From the NCBI GenBank assembly GCA_048498035.1, contig JBEHYT010000022.1, positions 1 through 64,000 on the forward strand: DNA of 64,000 bases. The letters run 5' to 3'. The notes beneath the pieces were generated by a model, which searched no databases, was not told the origin of the DNA, and was given only the letters and a program-made list of their open reading frames with translations. Made by a program: the position numbers and the translations under genes. Below are positions 33,910-42,837 of the stretch, in pieces. The DNA comes from CADEDV01 sp048498035 (lineage in GTDB: Bacteria > Bacteroidota > Bacteroidia > Chitinophagales > Chitinophagaceae). How positions within the stretch are numbered: position 1 is the stretch's first letter; every line of letters starts with the position of its first letter.

Positions 33910-35565
33910 TCATGAACCCGCGCGGTTGATAAATGTAAAGTTGCTGCCGTCAAAAAGTCCCAGATCGCTTAATTTAAGTTTCGGGATCACGAGCAGCGCC
34001 ATAAATGATAGCGTCATAAATGGAGAGCCCAGTGTTGCGCCTGCGGCTTTTGCGGCAGCATCAATCTTTGCATAGGCATCTGCAACCGCGTAGCCATCCT
34101 GGTTGCTCATAAGTCCGGCTACCGGCAACGCAACCGCCATTTCCAAATCACCATTCACGAAGCTTACACCGCCCTTTTCCCGGATCACAAGGTTCACTGC
34201 ACGGCAAATACTGTCATCATCCACACCTACTACCACGATATTGTGGCTGTCGTGGGCTACAGAAGAAGCAAGGGCGCCGGCCATTAACCCGAAATTGCGA
34301 ATAAAGCCCGTAGCAACCACTGCATCTCGATAACGATTTACCACAGCTATTTTAAGAATATCATTTTCCGGATCTGAAACAAGCTCCCCGTTTTTAACAG
34401 GTACAGGCAACCGTAAATGATTTGTGATCAATTGTCCGTCAAGCGCCTCTATCACATCTGCTATTTCCGAAGTTTCTGTTGTTGAACCTGCTGTTATTCG
34501 GAAATCATCTTTTGTTTTTTCATTACAGGAAAAATTATTGATAAGTCCTGCAGTTGCAGCGCTGATTCTTGATACACCATTTTCTGCTACCAGCGCACCA
34601 TCAATAAACGTGCTTACCACTTCAAAATGTTCCAGGTCTTTTACCACGATGAAGTCGGCAGGATCTCCGTTGCGCAGCAAACCAACCTGCATTTTATAAT
34701 GCTTCACCGGGTTTACACAAGCTGCTTTCAGCACATTAAAAAGAGGGATGCCCTTTGCCACGGCACGTGCGCAAAGCTGGTTAATATGTCCAACAACGAG
34801 ACTGTCCGGATGTTTGTCATCGCTGCAAAACATGATCTGGTCAGCATGTTGTTTTAACAGGGGAATCAATGCTTCAAAATTCTTCGCCGCGCTTCCTTCA
34901 CGGATCAGGATTTTCATGCCCAAGTCCAGTTTGTCCTTCGCTTCTTCTTCAGTAAAACATTCATGGTCTGTGGAAATGCCTGCGCCGATATAAGTTTTTG
35001 CATCCGCACCCCGAAGTCCGGGCGCATGCCCGTCTACCGGTTTGCCCAGCCGGTGTGCAGCTGCAATTTTTTTCATCACTTCTTCATCCTTGTGCAACAC
35101 GCCGGGAAAGTTCATCATTTCACTCAGGTACAGAACATCCTTTCGTTGGAGCAATTCTTCCACGGCTTCGGCATTCAGCGCGGCGCCGGCTGTTTCAAAA
35201 CTGGTGGCAGGCACACAACTGGGTGCGCCAAAATTGAATTTAAACGGAACGGTATTGCCGTTTTCAATCATGTACAGCACGCCTTCCATACCGCATACAT
35301 TCGCAATCTCGTGTGGATCACTGATGGTGGCAACGGTACCGTGCACCACTGCCAGCCGGGCAAATTCAGAAGGTACCAGCATGGAACTTTCAACATGCAC
35401 ATGGCTGTCGATAAAACCCGGTAAAATAAAATCGCTGGTATGAAGTTCAGTGGCAGCTATTTCCCGTATCGAAAGAATTTTTCCATCACTTACCTGAACA
35501 ACTGCGGGATAGATTCGCTCCTGGTGCACATCTACCAGGTTGCCATGAATAGAGAAAGCGGCCAT
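33910..35565 (-). CDS. ade: Adenine deaminase
   Basis: Ade converts adenine to hypoxanthine in purine salvage. The 551-residue amidohydrolase has the N-terminal composite beta domain, then PGFIDSHVHVESSMLVPSEFA (metal His-x-His), VATISDPHEIANVCG, LSEMMNFPGV, VDGHAPGL (His ligand), STDHECFTEEEA and MFCSDDKHPDSL (Asp ligand). The C-terminal domain ends in FTFINRAGS. Length is usual for bacterial Ade. It is a single gene with its own terminator. Confidence 0.95.
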   Translation of the reverse strand: MAAFSIHGNLVDVHQERIYPAVVQVSDGKILSIREIAATELHTSDFILPGFIDSHVHVESSMLVPSEFARLAVVHGTVATISDPHEIANVCGMEGVLYMIENGNTVPFKFNFGAPSCVPATSFETAGAALNAEAVEELLQRKDVLYLSEMMNFPGVLHKDEEVMKKIAAAHRLGKPVDGHAPGLRGADAKTYIGAGISTDHECFTEEEAKDKLDLGMKILIREGSAAKNFEALIPLLKQHADQIMFCSDDKHPDSLVVGHINQLCARAVAKGIPLFNVLKAACVNPVKHYKMQVGLLRNGDPADFIVVKDLEHFEVVSTFIDGALVAENGVSRISAATAGLINNFSCNEKTKDDFRITAGSTTETSEIADVIEALDGQLITNHLRLPVPVKNGELVSDPENDILKIAVVNRYRDAVVATGFIRNFGLMAGALASSVAHDSHNIVVVGVDDDSICRAVNLVIREKGGVSFVNGDLEMAVALPVAGLMSNQDGYAVADAYAKIDAAAKAAGATLGSPFMTLSFMALLVIPKLKLSDLGLFDGSNFTFINRAGS

Positions 35566-35643
35566 AGTGAAAATTTGTGGCGGTAAAAATTATAACCAAG
35601 CAGCGGTGTGCTGCGCAGGAAAGATAAGATGAAATCGGCAGAA

Positions 35644-36681
35644 CTATTGCACCGGGATCTTCCGTGTTCGTTCGCGCATTAGCGTTATCGCTTCTTCTTT
35701 ACTGGCAAACATCCCGTTGATATTTACGAGGTGATCGGCCAGCTTATCATAGCGCTTCCGCATCAGCCAAACAAAGATGTGGAGGTAATGGATGCCATCA
35801 AACACCAATACTTTTCGCGCAGCGATATCATCGGCGTATTTCATAAACTCACCGGGGATGTCAGTATAGTGCAATGCCGGGCGCATATGGTGTACAAAAT
35901 GATATCCATCATTCCAGCAGGTGCGGTTATAGGGCGTGTTAATGCAATTGATCGTATTCTCATCATAATTGTTGGGATCAACAAATGCATGTTGCGCCCA
36001 GTTGCCAATCATCATCACGATCCTTGCAAAAACAAAAGGAATGATGAAGATGAAAAGTGTCGCTTTGAGATTTACAAAGCACATCCCGATACAAAACAGG
36101 TAAAATGAAATTTCTCCGTAACTCAGGCGCATGTACATTTTTTTGCGCTTGCGGCTAAACAAGTACATGAATGTGTCCCGAAAGCCAAGTACGAGAAAAC
36201 GGAGGACGTAGCTGCCAAAGCCACGCAAACTATCCCGCTGATAGGGAAGCGTGCTGCTGGCATCATCATGGCCGTTGTTTTCCACGTGGTGCATGGCCAT
36301 GTGGTGAACGAAATAGGTTTCGGGCGTATGCCCAAAAAAAGGACAGATTCCCCATATGACCCAGTTATAGATCCAGACATACGGCTTTTTAAAAAGCTTG
36401 CGATGGCTGATACAATGTAGCATCAATCCAAACCGGCCTTTGAAATATAATTGAGATACGTAGAAATAGGGAATATAGGCCAGCCACCAATACCAGCCGG
36501 TAAGTAGTGGCGTGTATAACAAAATGGCGACGGGCAACACTAACAGATGAATCCCGGTCAGCAAATGAATAAACGGTAAATCCCTTTTGTCGTTAATATA
36601 ACGAAGCCAAAAGCGCTCGTAGGGCGTAAAAGAGTCCTTCGGAACATACGTGGGATCAGTAAGAGTGGTCAGCGCCTTCAT
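35644..36681 (-). CDS. Membrane fatty acid desaturase
   Basis: An integral membrane di-iron enzyme. All three His boxes are present: HCISH (about 89-93), HHMAMHHVENNGHDD (about 125-140) and HFVHH (about 270). Hydrophobic segments lie between about 40-75 and 185-225. The FA_desaturase family introduces double bonds into acyl lipids, adjusting membrane fluidity; this subgroup's position specificity is unknown. I start at the ATG at 36681 (345 residues), beginning MKALTTLTDPTYVPK. The frame extends to 36756 but the extra 25 residues cover the promoter region. A perfect palindrome lies just upstream. Confidence 0.87.
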   Translation of the reverse strand: MKALTTLTDPTYVPKDSFTPYERFWLRYINDKRDLPFIHLLTGIHLLVLPVAILLYTPLLTGWYWWLAYIPYFYVSQLYFKGRFGLMLHCISHRKLFKKPYVWIYNWVIWGICPFFGHTPETYFVHHMAMHHVENNGHDDASSTLPYQRDSLRGFGSYVLRFLVLGFRDTFMYLFSRKRKKMYMRLSYGEISFYLFCIGMCFVNLKATLFIFIIPFVFARIVMMIGNWAQHAFVDPNNYDENTINCINTPYNRTCWNDGYHFVHHMRPALHYTDIPGEFMKYADDIAARKVLVFDGIHYLHIFVWLMRKRYDKLADHLVNINGMFASKEEAITLMRERTRKIPVQ

Positions 36682-36753
36682 CAAACAATAAATGTGGTTT
36701 TGTGAAATAGTGGCAATTCTAAAAAACAGTTCCCGGCCTGTTTTTTCGCCCCG

Positions 36754-36787
36754 CAAATCTACTCTTTTCCTTGTAGCAACGCTACAA
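36754..36787 (-). promoter_or_regulatory. Desaturase promoter with overlapping perfect palindrome
   Basis: TAGATTTG (minus strand, 36761-36754) is the -7 box; TTG at 36787-36785, 23 bases away, can serve as -33. The -33 side is embedded in a perfect 17-bp palindrome TTGTAGC-AAC-GCTACAA (36771-36787), the size and place of a repressor operator. Confidence 0.55.
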
Positions 36788-36888
36788 TAGTTTAAATTTA
36801 AACCAATCCTAAACGATTGAAATACAGCCTATATTGTTTAATTCGTGTTATTTTTTGGAATTTATTTTTTCCCGGGTTTTCATTTTCT

Positions 36889-37572
36889 TCAGCTTTCGCC
36901 CTGGAGCAGGTCGGGTCTTCGTTCGCGGGTACGTTGGATAGACTGGTCCATCCGCCATTCTTCAATCTTTTTATGGTTGCCGCCCATCAGGATATCAGGC
37001 ACTTTCCATCCCCTGAAATCTTCGGGCCGCGTGTACACCGGGGGCGCCAGCAGGTTGTCCTGGAACGAGTCGAAGAGCGCAGAAGTTTCATCATTCAAAA
37101 CGCCCGGCAACAGTCGCCCGATGGCGTCTACCAAAATCGCCGCCGGTAATTCTCCGCCACTAAGTACAAAATCTCCTATGGAAATCTCCCGGGTTACAAA
37201 ATGCTCCCTGATGCGCTCATCAATTCCTTTGTAATGTCCGCAGATCAGCAATAAATTCTCTTTTAGCGACAACTGGTTAGCAATAGATTGTTGAAGTCGT
37301 TCACCATCCGGAGTAAGGTAGATGATCTCATCATACTTACGTGCCGTTCCCAATTCCTCAATGGCTTTTGCCAACGGTTCACACATCATTACCATACCTG
37401 CGCCGCCGCCATACTGGTAATCGTCTACCTGGCCGTATTCATTTACGGCCCATTTGCGGAGATGATGAATTTCTACAGTAAGATGCCCTTTTTCCTTTGC
37501 TCTTTTCATGATGCTGTGATTTAAGGGGCTTTCCAGCAGTTCCGGCAATACGGTCAGAATGTCGATATGCAT
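36889..37572 (-). CDS. trmD: tRNA (guanine-37-N1)-methyltransferase
   Basis: TrmD methylates G37 of tRNAs reading CNN and GGG codons, preventing frameshifts. The 227-residue SPOUT-fold protein has MHIDILTVLPELL, YGGGAGMVMMCEPLA, YLTPDGERLQQ, LLLICGHYKGIDERI and the trefoil knot segment REISIGDFVLSGGELPA followed by GRLLPGVL (SAM and tRNA binding). In E. coli it lies in the rpsP-rimM-trmD-rplS operon; here it is alone, 8-9 kb from rimM and rpsP. TATCTTTG ends four bases before the ATG. Confidence 0.96.
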   Translation of the reverse strand: MHIDILTVLPELLESPLNHSIMKRAKEKGHLTVEIHHLRKWAVNEYGQVDDYQYGGGAGMVMMCEPLAKAIEELGTARKYDEIIYLTPDGERLQQSIANQLSLKENLLLICGHYKGIDERIREHFVTREISIGDFVLSGGELPAAILVDAIGRLLPGVLNDETSALFDSFQDNLLAPPVYTRPEDFRGWKVPDILMGGNHKKIEEWRMDQSIQRTRERRPDLLQGES

Positions 37573-37576
37573 ACCA

Positions 37577-37584
37577 CAAAGATA
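37577..37584 (-). promoter_or_regulatory. Candidate -7 box (TATCTTTG) of trmD
   Basis: CAAAGATA on the plus strand reads TATCTTTG toward trmD and ends four bases before its ATG, the same spacing as at dut. A -33 box is not obvious. Confidence 0.4.
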
Positions 37585-37717
37585 GTTCGGCCCTGCTAAT
37601 TCACTGCCTTACAAATGAATGAGTAAACTAATATTATTTTAATATAATACTAATTGATGTCCAATACGATTCGGGCATTTTTATTGCTTTCCCTACCCCG
37701 GTTTAAAGCAATCCACC

Positions 37718-39265
37718 ATGAGTACGAAAACATTAGCCCGAAAGAAAGTCAATTTAAGAAGAACAACTCTTGATGATTATGAGGCGGTATGCGCGGTGCA
37801 ATTAGAATGTTTCCCTGGAATGAAGCCCTGGAGCCGGGCGCAGTTTGAAAGCATCATGACTATTTTCCCCGAGGGGCAGTTTTGTGTAGAATACAATGGC
37901 AAAATTGTCGCGTCGTCATCCAGTCTGATTATTTCCCACGATGAATATTCTGAAACAGCCAGTTGGAACGAGCTTACTGCCAGCGGCATGATCACTAATC
38001 ATGATCCCGATGGTGATACATTGTACGGAATGGAAATAATGGTAAAGCCCGAATTCCGGGAGATGAAACTGGCCCGTCGACTCTACGAAGCCCGCAAAAA
38101 CCTGGCGCGGGAACGCAATCTGAAAAAAATCCTGATTGGCGGCCGTCTGCCCGGTTATCACAAAGTTGCTGCTAAGATGACGGTGGAGGAATATGTACAG
38201 GATGTGATCGATAAAAAAGTATACGACAGTGTACTTACCGCACAATTGTCCAACGGTTTTGTGCTAAAACGCCTGTTGCCGGATTATTTGCCCAACGACA
38301 AAGAATCCATGGGCTATGGCACTTTCCTGGAATGGAATAATTTTCTCTATAATGATAAGAAGCGGGTTGTAAAACATGACCCTTATGTGCGGATTTGTTG
38401 CATTCAGTACCAAATGAGAATGGTAACAAGCTTTCAGCAATTTGCAGACAGCTGCGAATATTTTGTAGATGTGGCGTCGGACTATCGTTCAGACTTCGTG
38501 GTATTCCCGGAAATGCTCACCATGCAATTGCTTACGTTTTTGCCGCGCCGACATCCGGCAGAGGCCATCCGGGAATTGCACCAGTTTACACCGCAGTATA
38601 TTGAATTATTTACCCGTCTTGCCATCCAGTACAATGTAAACATCATTGGTGGTTCCCACTTTATTGTTGAGGAGGGAGATCTTTACAACGTTTCCTATTT
38701 GTTTAAACGGGATGGAACGTATTCCCGCCAGTTTAAAATTCATATTACACCGCATGAGCGCAAATGGTGGGGTGTAAAACCGGGTGATGAAATAAAAGTG
38801 TTCAATACCGATTGCGGCAAAATTTCAATTGCCGTTTGTTACGACATCGAGTTTCCCGAACTGGCACGTGTAGCAGTAAGCAAGGGTGCCAATATTCTTT
38901 TTGTACCATTCAATACGGATGTACGGCGTTCTTACCTGCGCGTTCGTTTCTGCGCCCAGGCACGCGCCATTGAGAACCAGGTGTACGTCGTTATCACCGG
39001 TGCGGTTGGTAATCTTCCCAACGTGGAGAACCTGGATATTCACTATGCGCAATCGGCCATTCTTACGCCCAGCGACATTGAATTTCACCGCGAAGGGCTC
39101 GCTGCGGAAGCGCCTGCCAATGTGGAAACGGCGATTGTTCAGGAATTGGATATGAACCTGCTGAAACGGAACCGGGAATTTGGCTCTGTGCAAACCTGGA
39201 CCGACCGCCGTACGGATCTTTATGCTGTTGTGTGCCGGGATGCAGACAAAGAGTTGCGCATCTAA
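37718..39265 (+). CDS. GNAT-nitrilase fusion protein (bifunctional acyltransferase/C-N hydrolase)
   Basis: A 515-residue two-domain protein. The N-terminal GNAT domain (about 10-200) has VKPEFREMKLARRLYEARK as its acyl-CoA loop region. The C-terminal carbon-nitrogen hydrolase domain (about 225-510) has the Glu-Lys-Cys triad in FVVFPEMLT, KIHITPHERKWWG and ISIAVCYDIEFPELAR. This fusion is known in many bacteria as a GNAT/amidohydrolase family, but its substrate is unestablished. The nitrilase half resembles omega-amidases and amidases acting on small amides. The catalytic residues of the hydrolase half are intact. It stands between trmD and a two-component system with 39 bases to the latter, so co-transcription with the regulator is possible. 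Confidence 0.9.
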   Translation: MSTKTLARKKVNLRRTTLDDYEAVCAVQLECFPGMKPWSRAQFESIMTIFPEGQFCVEYNGKIVASSSSLIISHDEYSETASWNELTASGMITNHDPDGDTLYGMEIMVKPEFREMKLARRLYEARKNLARERNLKKILIGGRLPGYHKVAAKMTVEEYVQDVIDKKVYDSVLTAQLSNGFVLKRLLPDYLPNDKESMGYGTFLEWNNFLYNDKKRVVKHDPYVRICCIQYQMRMVTSFQQFADSCEYFVDVASDYRSDFVVFPEMLTMQLLTFLPRRHPAEAIRELHQFTPQYIELFTRLAIQYNVNIIGGSHFIVEEGDLYNVSYLFKRDGTYSRQFKIHITPHERKWWGVKPGDEIKVFNTDCGKISIAVCYDIEFPELARVAVSKGANILFVPFNTDVRRSYLRVRFCAQARAIENQVYVVITGAVGNLPNVENLDIHYAQSAILTPSDIEFHREGLAAEAPANVETAIVQELDMNLLKRNREFGSVQTWTDRRTDLYAVVCRDADKELRI

Positions 39266-39304
39266 AAGTTTGGCAGACTATCTTTACAGCACAAAAGCAG
39301 AACC

Positions 39305-39994
39305 ATGCAGGATATTACGATCTTGATTGTTGAAGATGAGAAGAAGATTGCAGATTCACTTCGCCAGGGACTGGAAGAAAATGGATTTGAGGTTGAAGTG
39401 GCTTATGACGGGATGATTGGTTGGAAAGTATTTAAAAGCAGGCCGTTCCAATTGGTGATCATTGATATTAATCTTCCCGGGATGAATGGATTCGACCTGT
39501 GCAAAGCCATTCGCGCAGCAAATACAGCCATACCGGTTGTGATGCTAACCGCCATGAATGCCGTGGAAGATAAAATTGAAGGTTTTGACGCCGGTGCTGA
39601 TGACTATATTATCAAACCTTTCGACTTCCGCGAATTGCTGGTACGTGTGCGAGCGCTGCTGAAACGCCTGCATGCCACCGTGGCTACAGGCACATTGCTG
39701 AAGGCTGGCGACCTGGTGATGAACCTCGACAGCAAGGAAGTTACCAGGAACGATCAATCTATTTCCCTTACAGCCAAAGAGTTTCAATTGCTGGAATACC
39801 TGTTACGTAATAAAAACCGTGTGGTTTCCCGGGCCGATATAGCGCTGCAGGTTTGGGATATTGATTTTGACACGCGAACCAATGTGATTGATGTGTATGT
39901 CAACTATCTTCGCAAGAAGATAGACCGGGGGTTCTCAGAACCCCTGATCCATACCCAGGTGGGAATGGGTTATGTTTTGAAAGATAAAAGCTGA
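39305..39994 (+). CDS. OmpR/PhoB-type response regulator
   Basis: The 229-residue regulator has a receiver domain (about 5-120) with VEDEKK, phospho-acceptor Asp in LVIIDINLPGMNG (about residue 52), Thr in MLTAM and Lys in YIIKPFDF. A winged-helix C-terminal domain (about 135-228) includes LTAKEFQLLEYLLRNKNRVV and TNVIDVYVNYLRKKID. Its TGA overlaps the kinase ATG by one base (TGATG), so the pair is translationally coupled. Confidence 0.95.
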   Translation: MQDITILIVEDEKKIADSLRQGLEENGFEVEVAYDGMIGWKVFKSRPFQLVIIDINLPGMNGFDLCKAIRAANTAIPVVMLTAMNAVEDKIEGFDAGADDYIIKPFDFRELLVRVRALLKRLHATVATGTLLKAGDLVMNLDSKEVTRNDQSISLTAKEFQLLEYLLRNKNRVVSRADIALQVWDIDFDTRTNVIDVYVNYLRKKIDRGFSEPLIHTQVGMGYVLKDKS

Positions 39995-41370
39995 TGAAGC
40001 TCTCCGTCAAGATCAATCTTCTTTTTACGATCATCGTTACCAGCATCCTGCTGGTAATGGCGGGTATTATTTACAATGTTACAAGACAGGGCATCAAGCA
40101 CGATTATCGCCAGCGCCTGAAAACCCGGGCCACCCGTACTGCCTATCTCTACAATACCATCAGCCCGGACAGCACCAACCTGTTGAAGTCGCTTGATTCC
40201 ACCACCACCGGTGCATTATTGAATAAAAATGTCAACATTTACAACGAAGCGCACCAACTTGTCTACGAATACCATGATGCGGCTACTACCAGCATGCCGG
40301 CGCCTGCCGCAAAATTTGGACTGCTGGCGAAGGATAGCATTACGTATTTCCGGATCAACCGGAAAGAGGTAGGATTATTTCGCTTTAGCGGAAGCCGTGG
40401 GCGTTTTATTGTAATGGTGGCTGCAGAGAATGTAAACGGGGAAGAATACATGAGCAATTTTAAAAGGCTCTTCCTGATCTATCTGCCGCTTGCCCTGATT
40501 TTTACAATAATTGCCGGTTATCTTTTTTCAAGAAGTTTGCTGCGACCTGTAAAAAATACAATCGACGATGTTCGGCTTATCACCTCACAAAACCTGTCGC
40601 ACCGGTTATTTGTAGGGCAAAGCAAGAATGAACTGTCTATGCTGAATGCTACTTTCAACGATTTGCTTAACCGGTTGGAAGAGTCTTTTTCCATGCAAAG
40701 GCGTTTTATTTCCAATGCTTCGCATGAATTATCAACGCCTCTCACATCAGTATCCAGCCAACTGGAGGTAGCGTTGTTGCAGGAGCGGTCGGCAGATGAA
40801 TATCGCAAGATCATCGGTTCGGCGCTGGAGGATGTAAGAGAAATGCAGCAACTTACCAAAACGCTCCTCGAAATTGCCAGGGCCGGTACACATGGCACTA
40901 TTTCACTTGAATCCGTGCGTATAGACGAGGTATTGCTAAAAGCACACAGCGATACCCTTCACCAGAATCCCGGTTTTAACGTAGGACTTGAATTTGAAGA
41001 CCTGCCGGAAGATGAACATGAGTGCATGGTTTTCGGGAATGCCATTCTTTTGCAAAGCGCTTTCCGGAATATTATGGAAAATGGCTGTAAATATTCACCT
41101 GATAATGCTGTAGAAGTGCATCTGTCCTTTACGGGCAAGGATATATTACTTTCTTTCACCAATAGTGGAGACAGTATTGAAGGGGATGAGATCAGCAGAC
41201 TCTTTGAACCTTTTTATCGCAGTGCCAATGCAGAAGGAAAGCCAGGTGTTGGCCTAGGACTTACCCTTACCCGCCGGATCATCAACCTGCACAAAGGAGA
41301 GCTTTCTGCCATTTCTGACAGTTCATCGGGAACCATCTTCACCATCAAGCTTCCCACCATGAAGGCATAA
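39994..41370 (+). CDS. Sensor histidine kinase (HAMP, HisKA, HATPase)
   Basis: The 458-residue kinase has a first transmembrane helix (about 8-28), a periplasmic domain of about 130 residues, a second helix (about 160-180) and a HAMP region. The HisKA box is FISNASHELSTPLTSV (phospho-His about 245), followed by HATPase with NIMENGCKYSPD (N), GDEISRLFEPFYR (F) and GVGLGLTLTRRI (G). It is partner to the preceding regulator. The signal is unknown. The next gene is a universal stress protein 90 bases downstream. Confidence 0.94.
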   Translation: MKLSVKINLLFTIIVTSILLVMAGIIYNVTRQGIKHDYRQRLKTRATRTAYLYNTISPDSTNLLKSLDSTTTGALLNKNVNIYNEAHQLVYEYHDAATTSMPAPAAKFGLLAKDSITYFRINRKEVGLFRFSGSRGRFIVMVAAENVNGEEYMSNFKRLFLIYLPLALIFTIIAGYLFSRSLLRPVKNTIDDVRLITSQNLSHRLFVGQSKNELSMLNATFNDLLNRLEESFSMQRRFISNASHELSTPLTSVSSQLEVALLQERSADEYRKIIGSALEDVREMQQLTKTLLEIARAGTHGTISLESVRIDEVLLKAHSDTLHQNPGFNVGLEFEDLPEDEHECMVFGNAILLQSAFRNIMENGCKYSPDNAVEVHLSFTGKDILLSFTNSGDSIEGDEISRLFEPFYRSANAEGKPGVGLGLTLTRRIINLHKGELSAISDSSSGTIFTIKLPTMKA

Positions 41371-41461
41371 GTTTAATAGGCTTCTAATGGAGGGTTAATT
41401 AGGCTCTAAATAAGAGGTGTTTACTTTGATATTGTTGACGCTGCAGCACCAACAACATCAA

Positions 41462-42316
41462 ATGAAGAATTTCTTTAACAGGATATTGTTACCGGTGGGG
41501 TTGAACTCCAACACGCCGATGGCAATTGGCAAAGCCGTGGAGCTTGCAAATTATTTCCAATGCGATCTTCATTTGCTGTATGTGCAGACGCCCGTTCTTT
41601 CCATCCCGTATCTTTTTGATGGACATTCTTCTGCCGGCCTCACAGAACTGGACAGCAGGGAAGTAATTCAAAAGATGGAAAAAGTGATTGCTGTTGCACG
41701 GCCCCGCCTGCAACAGGGACTTTTGCTTGAATATTCCGTTGATGCGGGAAGCTGGTATACGCGGATCAAGGAAACGATAATCTCCAGGCATATTGACCTG
41801 GTTGTTTTACCCAGAAGTTCGGGCCGTGTGTTTGGAGCTTTGCTGAATCGAATAGATGTAAATCGTTTGTCGCAACAAACCCAGTGTCCTATACTGACCA
41901 TAACGCGTCATTTTGAAATCGCCCATTTGCAAAAGATCGTGGTGCCCGTTGATGATTTTTTGCCGATGCGAAAGCTGACCGTTGCTACCTACCTGGCCAA
42001 ACGTTTTAATGCCGTTATTCACCTGATGGGAAAAAATGGACGGTTTTATGCGGAGGACAGGAACAATGAAAAATGCCTGACAAGGGCCTACAACCTGTTG
42101 AAAGATTACACAGACGTAAAAGTGTATTGCACCTCCCGGGGTACAGACAGCGTGGCAGACGATACCCTGGCGTATGCCGCCAATGTAAACGCAGACCTGA
42201 TCGTTGTTAATCCCGGAAATGAATCGCTGATGAAAGGATGGCTGAGCCGGTGGATTGGAAAATATCTCTACCGGGAATCATCAATACCGGTGCTCACCAT
42301 CGCCAAACAACAATGA
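41462..42316 (+). CDS. Universal stress protein with two USP domains
   Basis: A tandem UspA-fold protein: domain 1 about 1-140, domain 2 about 145-284. The ATP-type loop G-x2-G-x9-GS is not well conserved in either half, so nucleotide binding is uncertain. I use the ATG at 41462 (MKNFFNRILLPVGLN, 284 residues). A GTG at 41417 adds a 15-residue Gln/His-rich stretch with no family support. A strong terminator follows. Its position after a two-component system suggests stress-linked control. Confidence 0.85.
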   Translation: MKNFFNRILLPVGLNSNTPMAIGKAVELANYFQCDLHLLYVQTPVLSIPYLFDGHSSAGLTELDSREVIQKMEKVIAVARPRLQQGLLLEYSVDAGSWYTRIKETIISRHIDLVVLPRSSGRVFGALLNRIDVNRLSQQTQCPILTITRHFEIAHLQKIVVPVDDFLPMRKLTVATYLAKRFNAVIHLMGKNGRFYAEDRNNEKCLTRAYNLLKDYTDVKVYCTSRGTDSVADDTLAYAANVNADLIVVNPGNESLMKGWLSRWIGKYLYRESSIPVLTIAKQQ

Positions 42317-42373
42317 AGCTAACGCTATCAAAGTAAAAGAAGAGCGTTTTTTCATGAATGGTGTTGTAGTTTG

Positions 42374-42411
42374 AAGTTTGTCCAGCCCCTGTGGCCGGAC
42401 AAACTTTTTTT
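42374..42411 (+). terminator. Intrinsic terminator after the universal stress protein gene
   Basis: A 10-bp stem (42374-42383 with 42397-42406, AAGTTTGTCC/GGACAAACTT) is followed by a T-run to 42411. Its tail reaches the stop codon of the convergent S4 gene. Confidence 0.88.
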
Positions 42412-42793
42412 AGTCTTTTTCGAGGAAATCATCCAGGTCACGCCGTTCTTTTTTAGTAGGGCGGCCAATTTTGCTAAGTCGTTTGCCGGTGTGAAAGGTG
42501 GCCGCCTGGAATTCAAGTCGCTCAATTTCCTCGGCAGGAGTAATGTCGATATAATACTTAACCGCTTCGGCGTACTGAACACGGTTGTGAAGCAGGCCGG
42601 TAACTTTAATGCGCCAGCGTTTTGCCTCAGTTTTTATCTCGTATTCATCATCCACATTTACCTGCCTGGAAGCCTTAGCCGCGGCACCATTGAATTTAAC
42701 CTTGCCGGTGTCACAGGCCACAGCGGCAAGTGTCCGCGTTTTAAAAAGGCGGATGGCCCACAGGTATTTGTCCAATCGCAATTTCTCGCTCAC
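42410..42793 (-). CDS. S4-domain RNA-binding protein (HslR/Hsp15 family)
   Basis: A 127-residue protein whose N-terminus is an S4 domain: KLRLDKYLWAIRLFKTRTLA, DTGKVKFNGAAAKASRQV. Hsp15 (HslR) binds free 50S subunits carrying nascent chains and helps recycle stalled translation after heat shock. The C-terminus is basic (RPTKKERRDLDDF). It is convergent with the universal stress protein gene. Confidence 0.88.
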   Translation of the reverse strand: MSEKLRLDKYLWAIRLFKTRTLAAVACDTGKVKFNGAAAKASRQVNVDDEYEIKTEAKRWRIKVTGLLHNRVQYAEAVKYYIDITPAEEIERLEFQAATFHTGKRLSKIGRPTKKERRDLDDFLEKD

Positions 42794-42837
42794 GATTCCT
42801 CGTTTTTAGCATAACAAAGCAATTGATCTCCGGGCGT

